64,000 nucleotides of DNA from Epiperipatus broadwayi (lineage: Eukaryota; Onychophora; Udeonychophora; Euonychophora; Peripatidae). The stretch spans positions 2,148,001 through 2,212,000 of the forward strand of contig JAQFVV010000143.1 in assembly GCA_028023455.1 (NCBI GenBank), in the 5' to 3' direction. Below the pieces are notes generated by a model, which saw only the letters and a list, made by a program, of their open reading frames with translations, was not told where the DNA came from and made no database searches. The position numbers were made by a program, and so were the translations under genes. This document shows, piece after piece, positions 34,963 to 45,309 of the stretch. The stretch's first letter is position 1. Each line of letters opens with the position of its first letter.

Positions 34963-35607
34963 TTGGGGGAAATACTGTTGTTTCATCTTTTGATTTTTGT
35001 AGATAGAATTAAAAATGTAGTGATCAATGAGAATGATGTTATTGCTTCATTAGTTGTGACAGAAATGTCTGGTTCTATTGATAGAGTGGATTCCATAAAA
35101 ATAATTGAACATGCATTAAAAAATAAAGGTGTTTATAAATACATTATAAAATTTGTTATTGATTCTTTAAAAATTTCTGATAATAACATTGTTTCTTCTT
35201 TTGAAGGTGGATATTATAAAATGTCTAAAGGTTGGCCTATGAGTCTGCCTGTTATTGCACAAGTTTGCAATTTTGTTTTGTCCACATATGAGAGTAGTAT
35301 TTTAGATATGTGTACTTTTAAAAATGTTAAAATTAACAAAAGATATGTGGATGATGTTTTTGTTTGCAGAAATACCAATACTATAAATTTGCTTGTACAG
35401 GAGTTAAATAATTTGAATGGCTTGAAATGGACTATTGAAAAGGAACAGGACAAAATTATTAAGTATTTGGGTTTATTTATTAGTATGTTAAGTTATAAAT
35501 TAATAATCAAATCATTTCAAAAAAGGGAATATATATCTTGTAAATCAAAAGTGTCATTTATGCATAAGATGGCAAGTTTTAGATCTTCGTTTCATAATGA
35601 AAAATAA
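34963..35607 (+). pseudogene. Copy C Penelope-type reverse-transcriptase core
   Basis: This 214-codon frame is the longest in the window. It contains VIASLVVTEMSGSIDRVDS (motif A region, where the catalytic Asp seen as DVTEMY in copy B is changed to Val), YYKMSKGWPMSLPVIAQVCN near residue 85, KRYVDDVFV with YVDD at residues 128-131 (35344-35355), and LKWTIEKEQD...YLGLFIS further on. These are the conserved reverse-transcriptase blocks of Penelope-like elements. The first 15-20 residues belong to another frame; upstream coding continues in the frame of 34797-35006. Loss of the motif A aspartate and the frameshifts indicate an inactive copy. Confidence 0.85.
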
Positions 35608-35711
35608 TGTGATTACCAGTTGCCAACTAGCTGCTTGAAATTGGTTATAAGATTGAACAGATTAACAATACTTTATGTTAATTTAAATATAGTTATAATG
35701 ATTTAAAAGAG

Positions 35712-36223
35712 TTGATGATTGATAATAAAAAATTGATATCTATTCCACACATTTCAAATGCACAAGTGAATTTTTTTAAGGATATGTATAAAGATGTGTT
35801 TAATGTTTCATTTTGTGTTACAAATAACATTAATAAGTTAATGAATAATTCTAAAAGTGTCATATCTGACAAGCAAAAAAGTAACATTGTGTATCAAATT
35901 TTTTGTGGATGTATGTTATCATATAGTGAAACGATGCAGTATTGAGAAAAGATTAAAGGAGCATGAATTGTTTATTATACAAGCATATGATAAGTAAAAA
36001 TAATAATGATTTAATGACTGCTTCAGTTTTCTTGGATCATGAAAGGATATATAAATATAAATTTAAGTTTGATCTTGCAAGTGTTAAGATTCTCCATGAA
36101 GAGAGAATTCTTAATAAAAGAAAAATTAAGGAGGCAATTTTAATAAATAGAAATAAAATGAATATAATAAATAGACAAGCTGTTAACATTAAAATCTGGA
36201 ATGTATGGGATTTGGGTTGGTGA
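35712..36223 (+). pseudogene. Copy C GIY-YIG endonuclease and tail remnants
   Basis: 35712-35945 encodes a region with NIVYQIFCGCMLSY, matching the start of the Penelope GIY-YIG nuclease (IYxIxCxxC). After a frameshift, 35963-36223 encodes the tail with LASVKILHEERILNKRKIK and a final WNVWDLG. In intact elements this module nicks the target. Here the active-site region between the two frames is disrupted. Confidence 0.78.
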
Positions 36224-36350
36224 GTTTGTTTCCATTACGTTTTTTGAATTTAACAGCAGTTGAGAAGGGGTAAGGAATTAACAGGAAATATTTCTGCGGA
36301 TTGAAAGACTATATATAAGTTAATTACCATTATATATATATATATATATT

Positions 36351-37315
36351 GTAGCACAGACATAAAATACATTTCAATGAGTAAAAAAAATTCTTAAATG
36401 TAAAATACAAATTAATATGATTTTAATTAATTGCACAAATATTAACAATTTGATGTATTATAACAAGAGCAAAATCACATTTTATGTATATATAAGATAA
36501 AAGAAATCAATGTTCATCAATCCATACATTATATTTTCAGCAAAGTAAAAAATGGATAAAATGAAAACATTAGTTTGATGTATTTGATTTTATATATAAA
36601 TAAAATATCCTTTAGTGAATGACAGTAGTTATAGATACATCAAATTTTTTTTAGCTAAACAAAGAAATTGTAAAAGCAATACAGACAGTATTTGAATTTA
36701 ATCTTAGGTTAGTAAAAAAAAAAACATTTTGGTCTTAAACAAATATTTAACAAATTCTCATCTTACTATTTCAATGTATTAAGTGCAGATATATATATTT
36801 AAATAGTTATATCTTATACCAGTAATAAATTACAACATTTTTTTTCTTTCAATTTTCTGCTTCTCTATTTCTTAAACATCTTTCCTATAGTTATTTCCAG
36901 CTTCTATTGCTTAGAATATGTTCCTCACATTCATGATTTGGCAATATGCTTTCTGGAGATTCATTCTTTCTCTGAGAAAGAGTTCAGTTTCACAATCCAA
37001 CAAGTATCTTCACATGTTCAGGAATTTTTAGAGATGGTATTCATTCCCAATTATCTGGACAACATACAGCCAAAATAGAAAATTTAGCATGCCATGTCAT
37101 GAGATTTAAGAAATTCTTTAATTTAAAGATATTCTTAGAGACCATGTAATAATGCTATAACAATCAACCATTACAATCTCATTATGTAATCAAAACAATT
37201 TCCTTTAACAATAAAGGTGGTACCATCTTTACCTATGGTCTGATATGTTTATATTGATACTAAAGCTCCCAATTTAACCAAGGAATATGAGATTTATAAT
37301 TCAAAGAAATTTAAC
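36351..37315. other. A+T-rich stretch, nothing recognised
   Basis: No frame, repeat arm or signal could be supported. Confidence 0.4.
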
Positions 37316-37471
37316 CAAACCTCATTAATCAGGCAAATATAATCTGTTTAAACATATCTCATTTATCAGGCAAATATAACCTGTTCTGAAAGCAGATTAA
37401 TAAATAGTCAATTATAACTTAGAGATTCTGAAAGCAGATTAATAAAAAGTCATTTATAACTTCCAAATTCC
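37316..37471. repeat. Two short local tandem duplications
   Basis: A unit containing atcaggcaaatataa repeats with a 37-bp shift (37321 and 37358). A unit containing tctgaaagcagattaataaa repeats with a 52-bp shift (37385 and 37437). Confidence 0.7.
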
Positions 37472-37631
37472 TTATAAAATATACATTTACTAATATTCTC
37501 TAATTTCTTTACAGTAGTTTACACTTGATATATCCTTGGCTGGCTTTGTGACTTTATTTTTGTAGTTGATGGCTACCTTAATTTAACTATCAAATAATAT
37601 CTACTAAAGTCTCTCTGCTGATATAATAATA

Positions 37632-38176
37632 CACCCGGGCAAACTTTTTATATGAAGAGCCACATTGTTAAATCCCTTCTCCTTTAAAAAGCTACAAGGA
37701 AGGCTGTATTTCCCCCCACCTCCATCAAAGATCTGCAAGGAAAGAAGTCTCTCCTCCTTCTCAAACAGAGAGCTACAAAGAAAGAGCTAAAAAATATGGT
37801 TATGAAAAATATGAATTCTAAATGACTGTGGATATATTTGAATGTTATTTTGGTAATATAACATAATAGAATTTGTATAAAAATTATTTTAAAAATAAAT
37901 CAATAAAAACAAAAAATTACTTTGACAGTTTGATTTATTCACAATTTTTTAATATTTAAATATTCATCATTTTCAACAATTACTATTCTATAATAAAGCT
38001 GAGATCAAGAAATAATACTGTAATATGCATTCTTTTTTTTTTCCTAGAATTATCAAATATATATTTACAAATTACAAGAGGAAATAAAAATTGTGTTTAT
38101 CATGATAAAAAAAGACCCATGAGATTGCGATCAAAGAACCACATTTGATTCTAGAGCCATAGTTTGCCAACCTCTG
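37632..38176. mobile_element. Degenerate non-autonomous hAT element
   Basis: The left end reads CACCCGGGCAAACTTTTT followed by gaagagccacatt. The right end, complemented, reads CAGAGGTTGGCAAACTATGG followed by a ctctagaa/atgtgg context. This pairing of GGCAAACT and GCCACAT motifs is typical of hAT (Charlie-like) termini. No transposase frame is seen. A clean 8-bp target duplication was not found, so the left boundary is approximate. Confidence 0.6.
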
Positions 38177-40343
38177 CACTAGACTAATAATAATGTATCT
38201 GAAAAGCTTCACAAATACCTTTTAATTATTTACTTCATGTTTGTCTTTAGTTAAAGTTTGTTACATTGTAATTCTTTATTATTTGTAAAATACTTTAATA
38301 TTCTAAGCTTTTTAAATATGTAATTGATGAATATCATTATTAACTCTGAGTTGTAAGTTAATAATTTCACAAATTTTACCACAAATAAGTGTTTTGATTA
38401 TGAGCTTTTCTACCAAATTTTTGTCAAGACTATTTAAATATTTTATACTTTTTGCAAATCCATAATTTAAATTTAATTTTGATATTATAGATTTTTTTTT
38501 CTTTGTGTTTTTACTCTTTCTAAATGATAATTAGTTAACTGTATACTTATTTTGGAGGTAGTAAAAAAGAAATTATTCCTTTATCTTAATCTTCCAAAAC
38601 ATGCACATATAAGTAAGTAAATGGCATACAAATTTTTAACCCTTTATTATCATATTGCCAGAATAAATGCCTGCTTGAAATAATTAGATTTAATTAAATA
38701 CTAGTATGGATCATATTTTGAATATTTTGGTAATAATTCATTGTCCTGTTGAAAATGTTTACTATTGATTAATTTTAAGATGTTTTACTTATATCAGGGC
38801 ATTCAACATCATCTCCATTTTGTATTAGCTTTTAGATATGCATTTGGGATCAGTCTGCTTAATGACCTTCCATGTTTTTTATGGTATATTTTTGTGATAA
38901 CAAAAAGTATCATTTTTTTGTTATGCTAATCTTAATTCATTTGTATTTTTTTCTACATTTCTTATATGAATGGTTGAATATATATCCACAGTACATTTTG
39001 AAAATGTTATCATTAGTAGGGCTTTTATGTGTAATGATATTGATGTATCTACTTTTAGGATTGTAGTCAAATCTTGGAATACTCTAGTTTGGAAAGGTGG
39101 AAAAGACTAGTCAAGAGTACAATCAGATAGAAGCTAATAAGTAAAGCTTTTATAATATTTATTTGATGTATAAATTGTATAAAATTTCATTGTTTTTCTT
39201 TTGATAATAACAAAAGTTTTTTTAAACTTTTTTTTTTCAAAAAGATTTAATTCCTGTATAAAAATATTTAAAGAAAAGTTCAATCTTTTGTTAAATGAAA
39301 ACAGGCTGGGGAACTTCCATTATATAGACCAAGTTCAGCCCTCAAAAGCTCTCATTCTGACCTACAAAAATTGTTACATATATATATTGTGCCCTTTTCT
39401 ATAGGTCAGTAATAGTTCATAACAGTCAATTACTAAAAATTTTAAATTTAGAATATGTTCTTTTAATACATTAATTATATTAAGTCAATTATATCTTTAA
39501 AGTACAATTTGAAGCTAAAGAGAATACGTAGTATATAAAATCATTTAAAAATAGTTATATAAAGCTTTAAATATTGTTTCATATGGTTGTAAAAGCTGTC
39601 CATATTAAATAACTCAGCTATAAATATTAAAAGTATATTTAAAAGTTCGATTTTAATAGTTTAAAACTTGTAGTAATAAATGTTATATTTTAAATTTATA
39701 AAGTCATATTTAAATAGTCAAAATTAATATAGTATATTTTTAAAATAAACTTTGTGATGGTGAAAATTATATCTAATTCTATATTTTCTAAATTGTTCTT
39801 CCAAATTTTTTATAATTATTTTATATAATATAATAAGTGTATCAATTTTATAAATCTAGGCAGAGAAATAGATTAAAAATCATCTGTCAAAGTTATTAAT
39901 CATGTGACTTTTAATGTATACTTTCACACACACGCTTGTTTGAAATAATAACAAAGTTTAAAATATTTTAAAAGTTATATTATAGAATTGGATAGAATTA
40001 TTGCCTATCATAAAAGTAAATAGTATTAAACATTAAGTTAACTATCGTATGTAATGTTTTAAATAATGTAATAAAGACGAATACATTCATAATATAAAAA
40101 TTAAATATTTTATTTAAATAAAAATATATAAATTGAATATTAAGAAATGGAATAAGTTATTAAAAGTTATTTTAAAAGTTATTTTAAATGTTTAAATAGT
40201 TTTAATAAAAATAATAATTTATTTAAAAGTAATATTTTAAATAATATTTTAAGTTCATTACGTCATAATTTCTAATTTTGAAATTTAATTCTACTATAAA
40301 CTAAAAATATGTAAATTTGTTCTCAAGCTAAAGTAAGAATTAA
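38177..40343. other. A+T-rich stretch, no supported gene
   Basis: Chance frames at 38872-39066 and 39201-39404 are Phe/Leu/Ile- or Lys/Phe-rich and lack any domain. No repeat was recognised. Confidence 0.45.
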
Positions 40344-40434
40344 CCAATAGGAATAGGTATTCTTACAGACTATAAATATGATTTGCACGGGTTTATCAGG
40401 GGAGATTAATAATGTATTGAAACCGGAGAAAGGT
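40344..40434 (+). promoter_or_regulatory. Candidate promoter and non-coding leader exon
   Basis: CCAAT at 40344-40348 and TATAAATA at 40371-40378 precede a TCAGGG initiator-like site near 40396-40401. A 30-40-nt leader then ends in AAAG|GTAAAT, a plausible splice donor at 40433. The only ATG in the leader is followed by a stop within two codons. The sequence here is more G+C-rich than its flanks. Without transcripts the exon is a prediction. Confidence 0.4.
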
Positions 40435-40671
40435 AAATTATAACTGTCAAAGAGATAGTATTTATTTTAAAATTTTTATTTTAGTCAATTTTTTTAGTAC
40501 TTTCTTATCGTTTTATTTGCAAAAAACTAATTGATAATTTTTAAAAGTATTTTTGCAAAAGAGGTGTTAAAATTATATCTTTAGAAACTTCGTGGAGATG
40601 ATTTTCTAATTTTTAAAGTACTTACCAGTCGTATTTTATCTAAAAGTTTAACCTAAACTTCGCAATAAAGG

Positions 40672-40920
40672 ATGGATATACTACGAAATAAAATGGATAT
40701 AAGTTGTAATGCTGAAAAAATATTTGAAATATTTATTGATACAGCTTTATTAATATTTCACCGGAGAACTGTTTTGGTACATAAAAAAAAACCACAGCTC
40801 GGACATTATACGGAGTCTAAAAAAAATGTATTGAAACGTATTATTTATAACCTTATCCAAGATTTATTTTTAAATAGTAATAAGACAATTATATTTCATG
40901 AATTATTTTATATAATATGA
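40672..40920 (+). CDS. Hypothetical 82-codon ORF downstream of the candidate promoter
   Basis: The frame begins MDILRNKMDISCNAEKIFEI in acceptable start context (AAGGATGG). It has a basic middle (HRRTVLVHKKKPQ, about residues 30-42) and ends with an Ile/Phe-rich tail. The N-terminal half is of more balanced composition than chance frames here. I recognise no domain. It lies 240 bp after the candidate leader exon and could be part of its transcript, a small protein of unknown function, or chance. Confidence 0.25.
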   Translation: MDILRNKMDISCNAEKIFEIFIDTALLIFHRRTVLVHKKKPQLGHYTESKKNVLKRIIYNLIQDLFLNSNKTIIFHELFYII

Positions 40921-43255
40921 TATTCAAAGGAGTAAAATGTTATATCCTTTCTGAAGGTAACATTTTTTTTTAAAAGAGATTTATAAAAATACCAAACGAA
41001 AGTTTAAATGTATCAAGAAGGAAACATATATAAAAAAAGTGAACATATAGTTGAATAAAAGATGGATCCATGGAAATACAAATAGTACTTAAAAGTTTAT
41101 CGAATATTTTTAAAGTTAAATTAGATGGATTGATGCATCGGATACGCAGAGAATATTGGTAGAGAAAATACTTAAAAGAAGCTTCACGGGATTAATTAAT
41201 ATTATGATTTAATAATTATCATCCTAAATACTAAAACCAAGGATTATTTTCTATAAATTTTACTAAATGGATTAATAATTATTTTTATTTTAAACTTTAA
41301 CGCGCTTGGAGGAGAACATTTTTAAAAACTCTAGAGAAAATAATAAACATTTTGGACTTATCAGGAACTATCGTCAAGAAAATATGTAATTATAGTTTTG
41401 ATTCCTTTTATTTTGTTAACCTAGTTTAAATCTAAATTTTTATATAAGATTAGGAAAAACATAAAAACATTAATTTATTAATATTAAAATTTTATAATAT
41501 AACAATCTAATAATTTAGCTAAAAATATTTTAATATAAAGTGTATGGGTGTGAATTTTTTTTATATCTGCAATGCTCAAGTGGATAAAGGAAGCCTACTG
41601 AACACGATGACTAGATAAAGGTTATTGGTAATAATAATAACTATTGATAATTTATAATGTATATTTTTTTTGTTTTCTTTAGATCATCCATAAATTGGAA
41701 GAATGAAGTGTAAAAGTTTTTTTTACTTATATGTACCGCATTTCATACAACATTTTAAAAAACATTATGAGATAGGATTGATTTGAAAATATGCATACGA
41801 CGATTTTTTTTTTTATTAGTGATATAATCCAACATAACAAATAATTATGTGATTCTTTTAAAATTTTCATGTTATGGGATATTCAAATATTGTCTAAGTA
41901 GATTGTATATGATTAGACATATAGAATAATGAAGTAAGCAGACTTTTCTTGTGGAACAGCTAGATTGTTTAACTATTAATGAATTTTATTTATTGTTTTG
42001 TAAATGCAGATAGTTATTTATCGATGTAAGATGTGGAAAATCTTGAGAAATAATGTTGAGATAGTGGCTTGGAAGTACTTAGTGAACAGGAAACCAAGAT
42101 GATGTTTTAAGAAATAGGATGTTATAAGGAATGGAAATAATATTTAGTCTTTATGTGAATATCAGCATAGTTAACAAAGCCCTATGACTGATACACATTT
42201 TATTTGGACAGTGTTTATATTTCTTTAAATATTTGATGTTCTAATAAAGCTGAAGAAATAGCTTTAACATCGTCCCTGTACTAGAGGATATTAGGCAGGT
42301 AAATGTCATACCTCTTCGCACTGTGCCATGATTTTGAGATATGTTAAGAGTAATACTCTAGCTTTCTTCCTTAATCCTATGCATCTGTTTTCGCTATCTT
42401 TATTTCATGTAACTGCATCGTTCAGTAAGATATGTTTAAGAGAAATGATAAATAATTTAGAACTTAGGTTATGCTATCGTTTTGTATAAGATTGGTTTAT
42501 TTGCTTAGAAGGAATAGGACGTTATAACTTAAAATTGAAGATCCAAAGTATCCTAAGGAAAGAAAAGAATCATAGAATATATTTTGAATTTTATTTCGGA
42601 AATGAAATATAAATTTTTTTTAAAATAAAGTATCTAAACAAAGATATTTTCTTTAAAGTGATAATAATTTTAAATGCTTTAGTATTATTTTTTTTAAGAG
42701 AAAAATAAGTATTGCATATTTTTAAAATACAATAGTACAAAGTAAATTATGTAAACAATATGCATAGTATATTTTTTGTTTATTGATTAACAGAAATATA
42801 TTGATGATTACACTTATATCATACTAAAGTAAGGCTTAAAGAAGAATATATTATGATTAGTAAACATTGTGTGATAAATACTAAAATCTAGTACTGAATT
42901 TTTGGATAATATTTTGTGTAACATCTTTGACTTTGCAAGATGAAATTTTTTTTAATATTTTGAGAAATCCATACTCATTATAAAATTTTGTTTTCTATAG
43001 AATGTTTTCTAAGTATGAATTTTTTAAAATAAGATAGTTTAATAATATTAAGGATAAAATGCTGTTGCTAATAAAGTAGATAAATATATTTGTAATAAGT
43101 TAACCATAATGAGAAACCAAATAGTAACATTTTTTTTTTAAATTTTGTCCTAAATCTAAATAAAGATATAATTGAAATATAAATTATTTTTTTTATAACC
43201 CGGTAGATCAAACTGTAAAGTAAAAAAGTTAAGGATATCCACTGTAAATAGTGTA

Positions 43256-43290
43256 AATAAATTGTTTATTTATTTGTTGTTAGTAATAAA
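43256..43290 (+). terminator. Two AATAAA poly(A) signals, possible 3' end of the 40-kb unit
   Basis: AATAAA at 43256-43261 and 43285-43290 lie in a T-rich context (tttgttgttag, ctttgttaaattttg) followed by a GT-rich tract (ttttgtgtcc). This resembles a polyadenylation region. Such hexamers are frequent by chance in A+T-rich DNA, so the assignment to the 40398 start is only an inference. Confidence 0.25.
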
Positions 43291-43345
43291 CTTTGTTAAA
43301 TTTTGTTATTTCAAAAATTTTGTGTCCGAGTTATTTATTTCTCCA

Positions 43346-44393
43346 CATCGCTGCATGAAATCACGATATATGCATAATAATTGAAACAAATATATAATTT
43401 TGCACAAAAAGATAAATAGAGAATTATTTTAAGAATTTTAAATATTTTATTGGTATTCATTATAATTAAATAATCATAATCTTACATTATTTTATTGGTC
43501 ATAAATCAGTTATCACAATATTATATTAAATTATATGCTATCAGTTGCCACACATATTTTGTTTGTCAGATTATTAAAATGCTACCACGTATTTATTATA
43601 TCATTACATGAAGATATAAGATCATATTATATTATTTCATTATTTTATTATGGTAATAAAATTATAGTAAAAAGAAAAGATATACAGAATTAGTTAAACA
43701 ATGAAGAATATTATTACTGTTATTTATTATTATTAGTTTCAGTGTAGTAGATTATGACATAAAATCCCTTCTCATATTTTACTACCGTATTTTTAAAATT
43801 AACTTAGAATAAACTTTATGAACCTGAGATTATTTTATTGAGCTAGATTATTACAAATAGAAGATTAAGACTTAATTATTAGTTTAATCTTAGTGAGTAG
43901 AAGTTATTAAAGTCGTAAGAATACTATGAGTTTGTTATTTGAAATAGTAATAAAGGGGGGATAGTGTTCTTATGCCATTGAGGTAGTATCCTGTGGGATA
44001 TTGGCTCAATGTAATCTATCTTGTCACCTGTATTTTCACTTCAAGTCTCATGAAAATATTAAATATTTATTTAATTTATTTTTATAAACTGAACCTTATT
44101 TGTATTTTAAATTTGAGCTAGTGAAATATTTTAATTTTAATGCTGAATATTTTAGTTATTAATTATTAACTGAGATAAAACCCGTTTTATTTTATATCAT
44201 ATACTATTCTGAAGTGAGGATGCACGAGAGCAAGGTTAGAATATATATATATAATGAATCTGTATAAAACTTCTATTTAGACCCACACATAGTGCAATGC
44301 AAATATTGAATTAAGAGTTAAATAAAATAAAATATTTATTTTCTCAACTACATTTTTGTCTCCACTCTTTATAATAATTTTATTTTATTCTAT
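43346..44393. other. A+T-rich stretch, nothing recognised
   Basis: No frame or repeat supported. Confidence 0.4.
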
Positions 44394-45309
44394 CAGGGGT
44401 GCATTATTTTAACAAATTATCTATATTGTTTGGTCAAATCTGACTGTGTATTTTATCTAATCTACAATGCTGAGAACATTTTGTTTGTTTCTATAGTGAT
44501 TTTTGCAGATGAACATAATGACTAGCAAAAATGAAACTTGAATTTTACTTCATTTTATTATTATCATTTTACATTTAATTTTTCTTTTGTTAGGATGGCT
44601 ACAGGAGTAAGAAAACTAAAAATTGATGCAGAAAACCATACATTTGAAAAGAAATGAACCAATGTATTTTTCTCTATAGAAAGAAATAGTAAATCAATAT
44701 GCATAATATGTCTGGAAAGTATTTCAGTTAATAAAGAACAACATTAAGAGAAACTATTTATCAATCATTCTAACTACAACAAATTTATTGGAGAAGAATG
44801 AAATATTAAAATAGAAACTTTAAAAAATGGAGCTTCATCAAGAAACTGACATTTTATAAAAAGTACAAACAAGTAAGAAAATTCTGCAAAAGCAAGTTAT
44901 TTCACAAATAAATAAATTCAAAACCATATTCTGAAGGGCAGTTTATGGACTGCATCCTAGCTGTTGTAGAATTAATCTATCTAGAATATAAAAAGAAATT
45001 TAAGAATATATGGCACAAAGATAAGTTTAAGGCAAATCAGAAAAATTGGTCATGAAGTGTGGAAGTTATTAATAATGATGTTACTTTATTTTTAATTTTA
45101 AAAAAAGGTATGGCTCTCATTTAAAAATGGAAAGTTAAAATTGTCCTGCCAGTTGAAAATATTGTCCACCATTAATGGTTAGAGGTTAATTAATTAATTT
45201 TGATCAAATGTAATAGGCTAATTTTTAAGTTGATAATTTTGCATGTCCCATAAATGAGATTATAAATATCCAAATGATCCTTGGCAGAAAAAAGTTTCCC
45301 CACCCCTAA
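44394..45309 (+). mobile_element. hAT element relic with transposase 5' part
   Basis: The left end starts CAGGGGTGCATTATTTTAAC. The right end, complemented, begins near GGGGTGGGGAAACTTTTTTC and continues tgccaaggatcatttggata, a classical hAT (Charlie-like) terminus. Between them lies the N-terminal part of a BED-finger transposase. The element is internally deleted. The 8-bp flanks do not match clearly and the terminal bases have decayed. Confidence 0.7.
44595..44960 (+). pseudogene. Broken BED-finger hAT transposase (GTF2IRD2/ZBED-like), N-terminal
   Basis: A single frame of 122 codons carries at least six stops but no frameshift. It opens MATGVRKLKIDAENHTFEKK, followed by a BED-type zinc-finger segment with SICIICLES (Cys-x-x-Cys) and spaced His residues (KEQH, then FINH). 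It then has a basic linker and an AKASYFTNK block. This is the N-terminal layout of transposases related to the vertebrate GTF2IRD2/ZBED domesticated genes, which bind the element ends. The catalytic RNase-H-like domain is missing. ATG choice follows the family N-terminus. Confidence 0.75.

Larger units (their letters stand above)
34803..36350 (+). mobile_element. Penelope-like element, copy C (most complete)
   Basis: This plus-strand copy contains, in order: the motif before the palm (KIYPSCAIC...IKLHKEG, 34800-34890), the reverse-transcriptase core, the GIY-YIG region, the C-terminal tail, and a 3' untranslated region ending in a TA repeat near 36330-36350. At least three frameshifts or stops separate the modules. 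It is head-to-head with copy B, with matching first bases tatccttcctg... on both sides of the centre. Confidence 0.88.
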
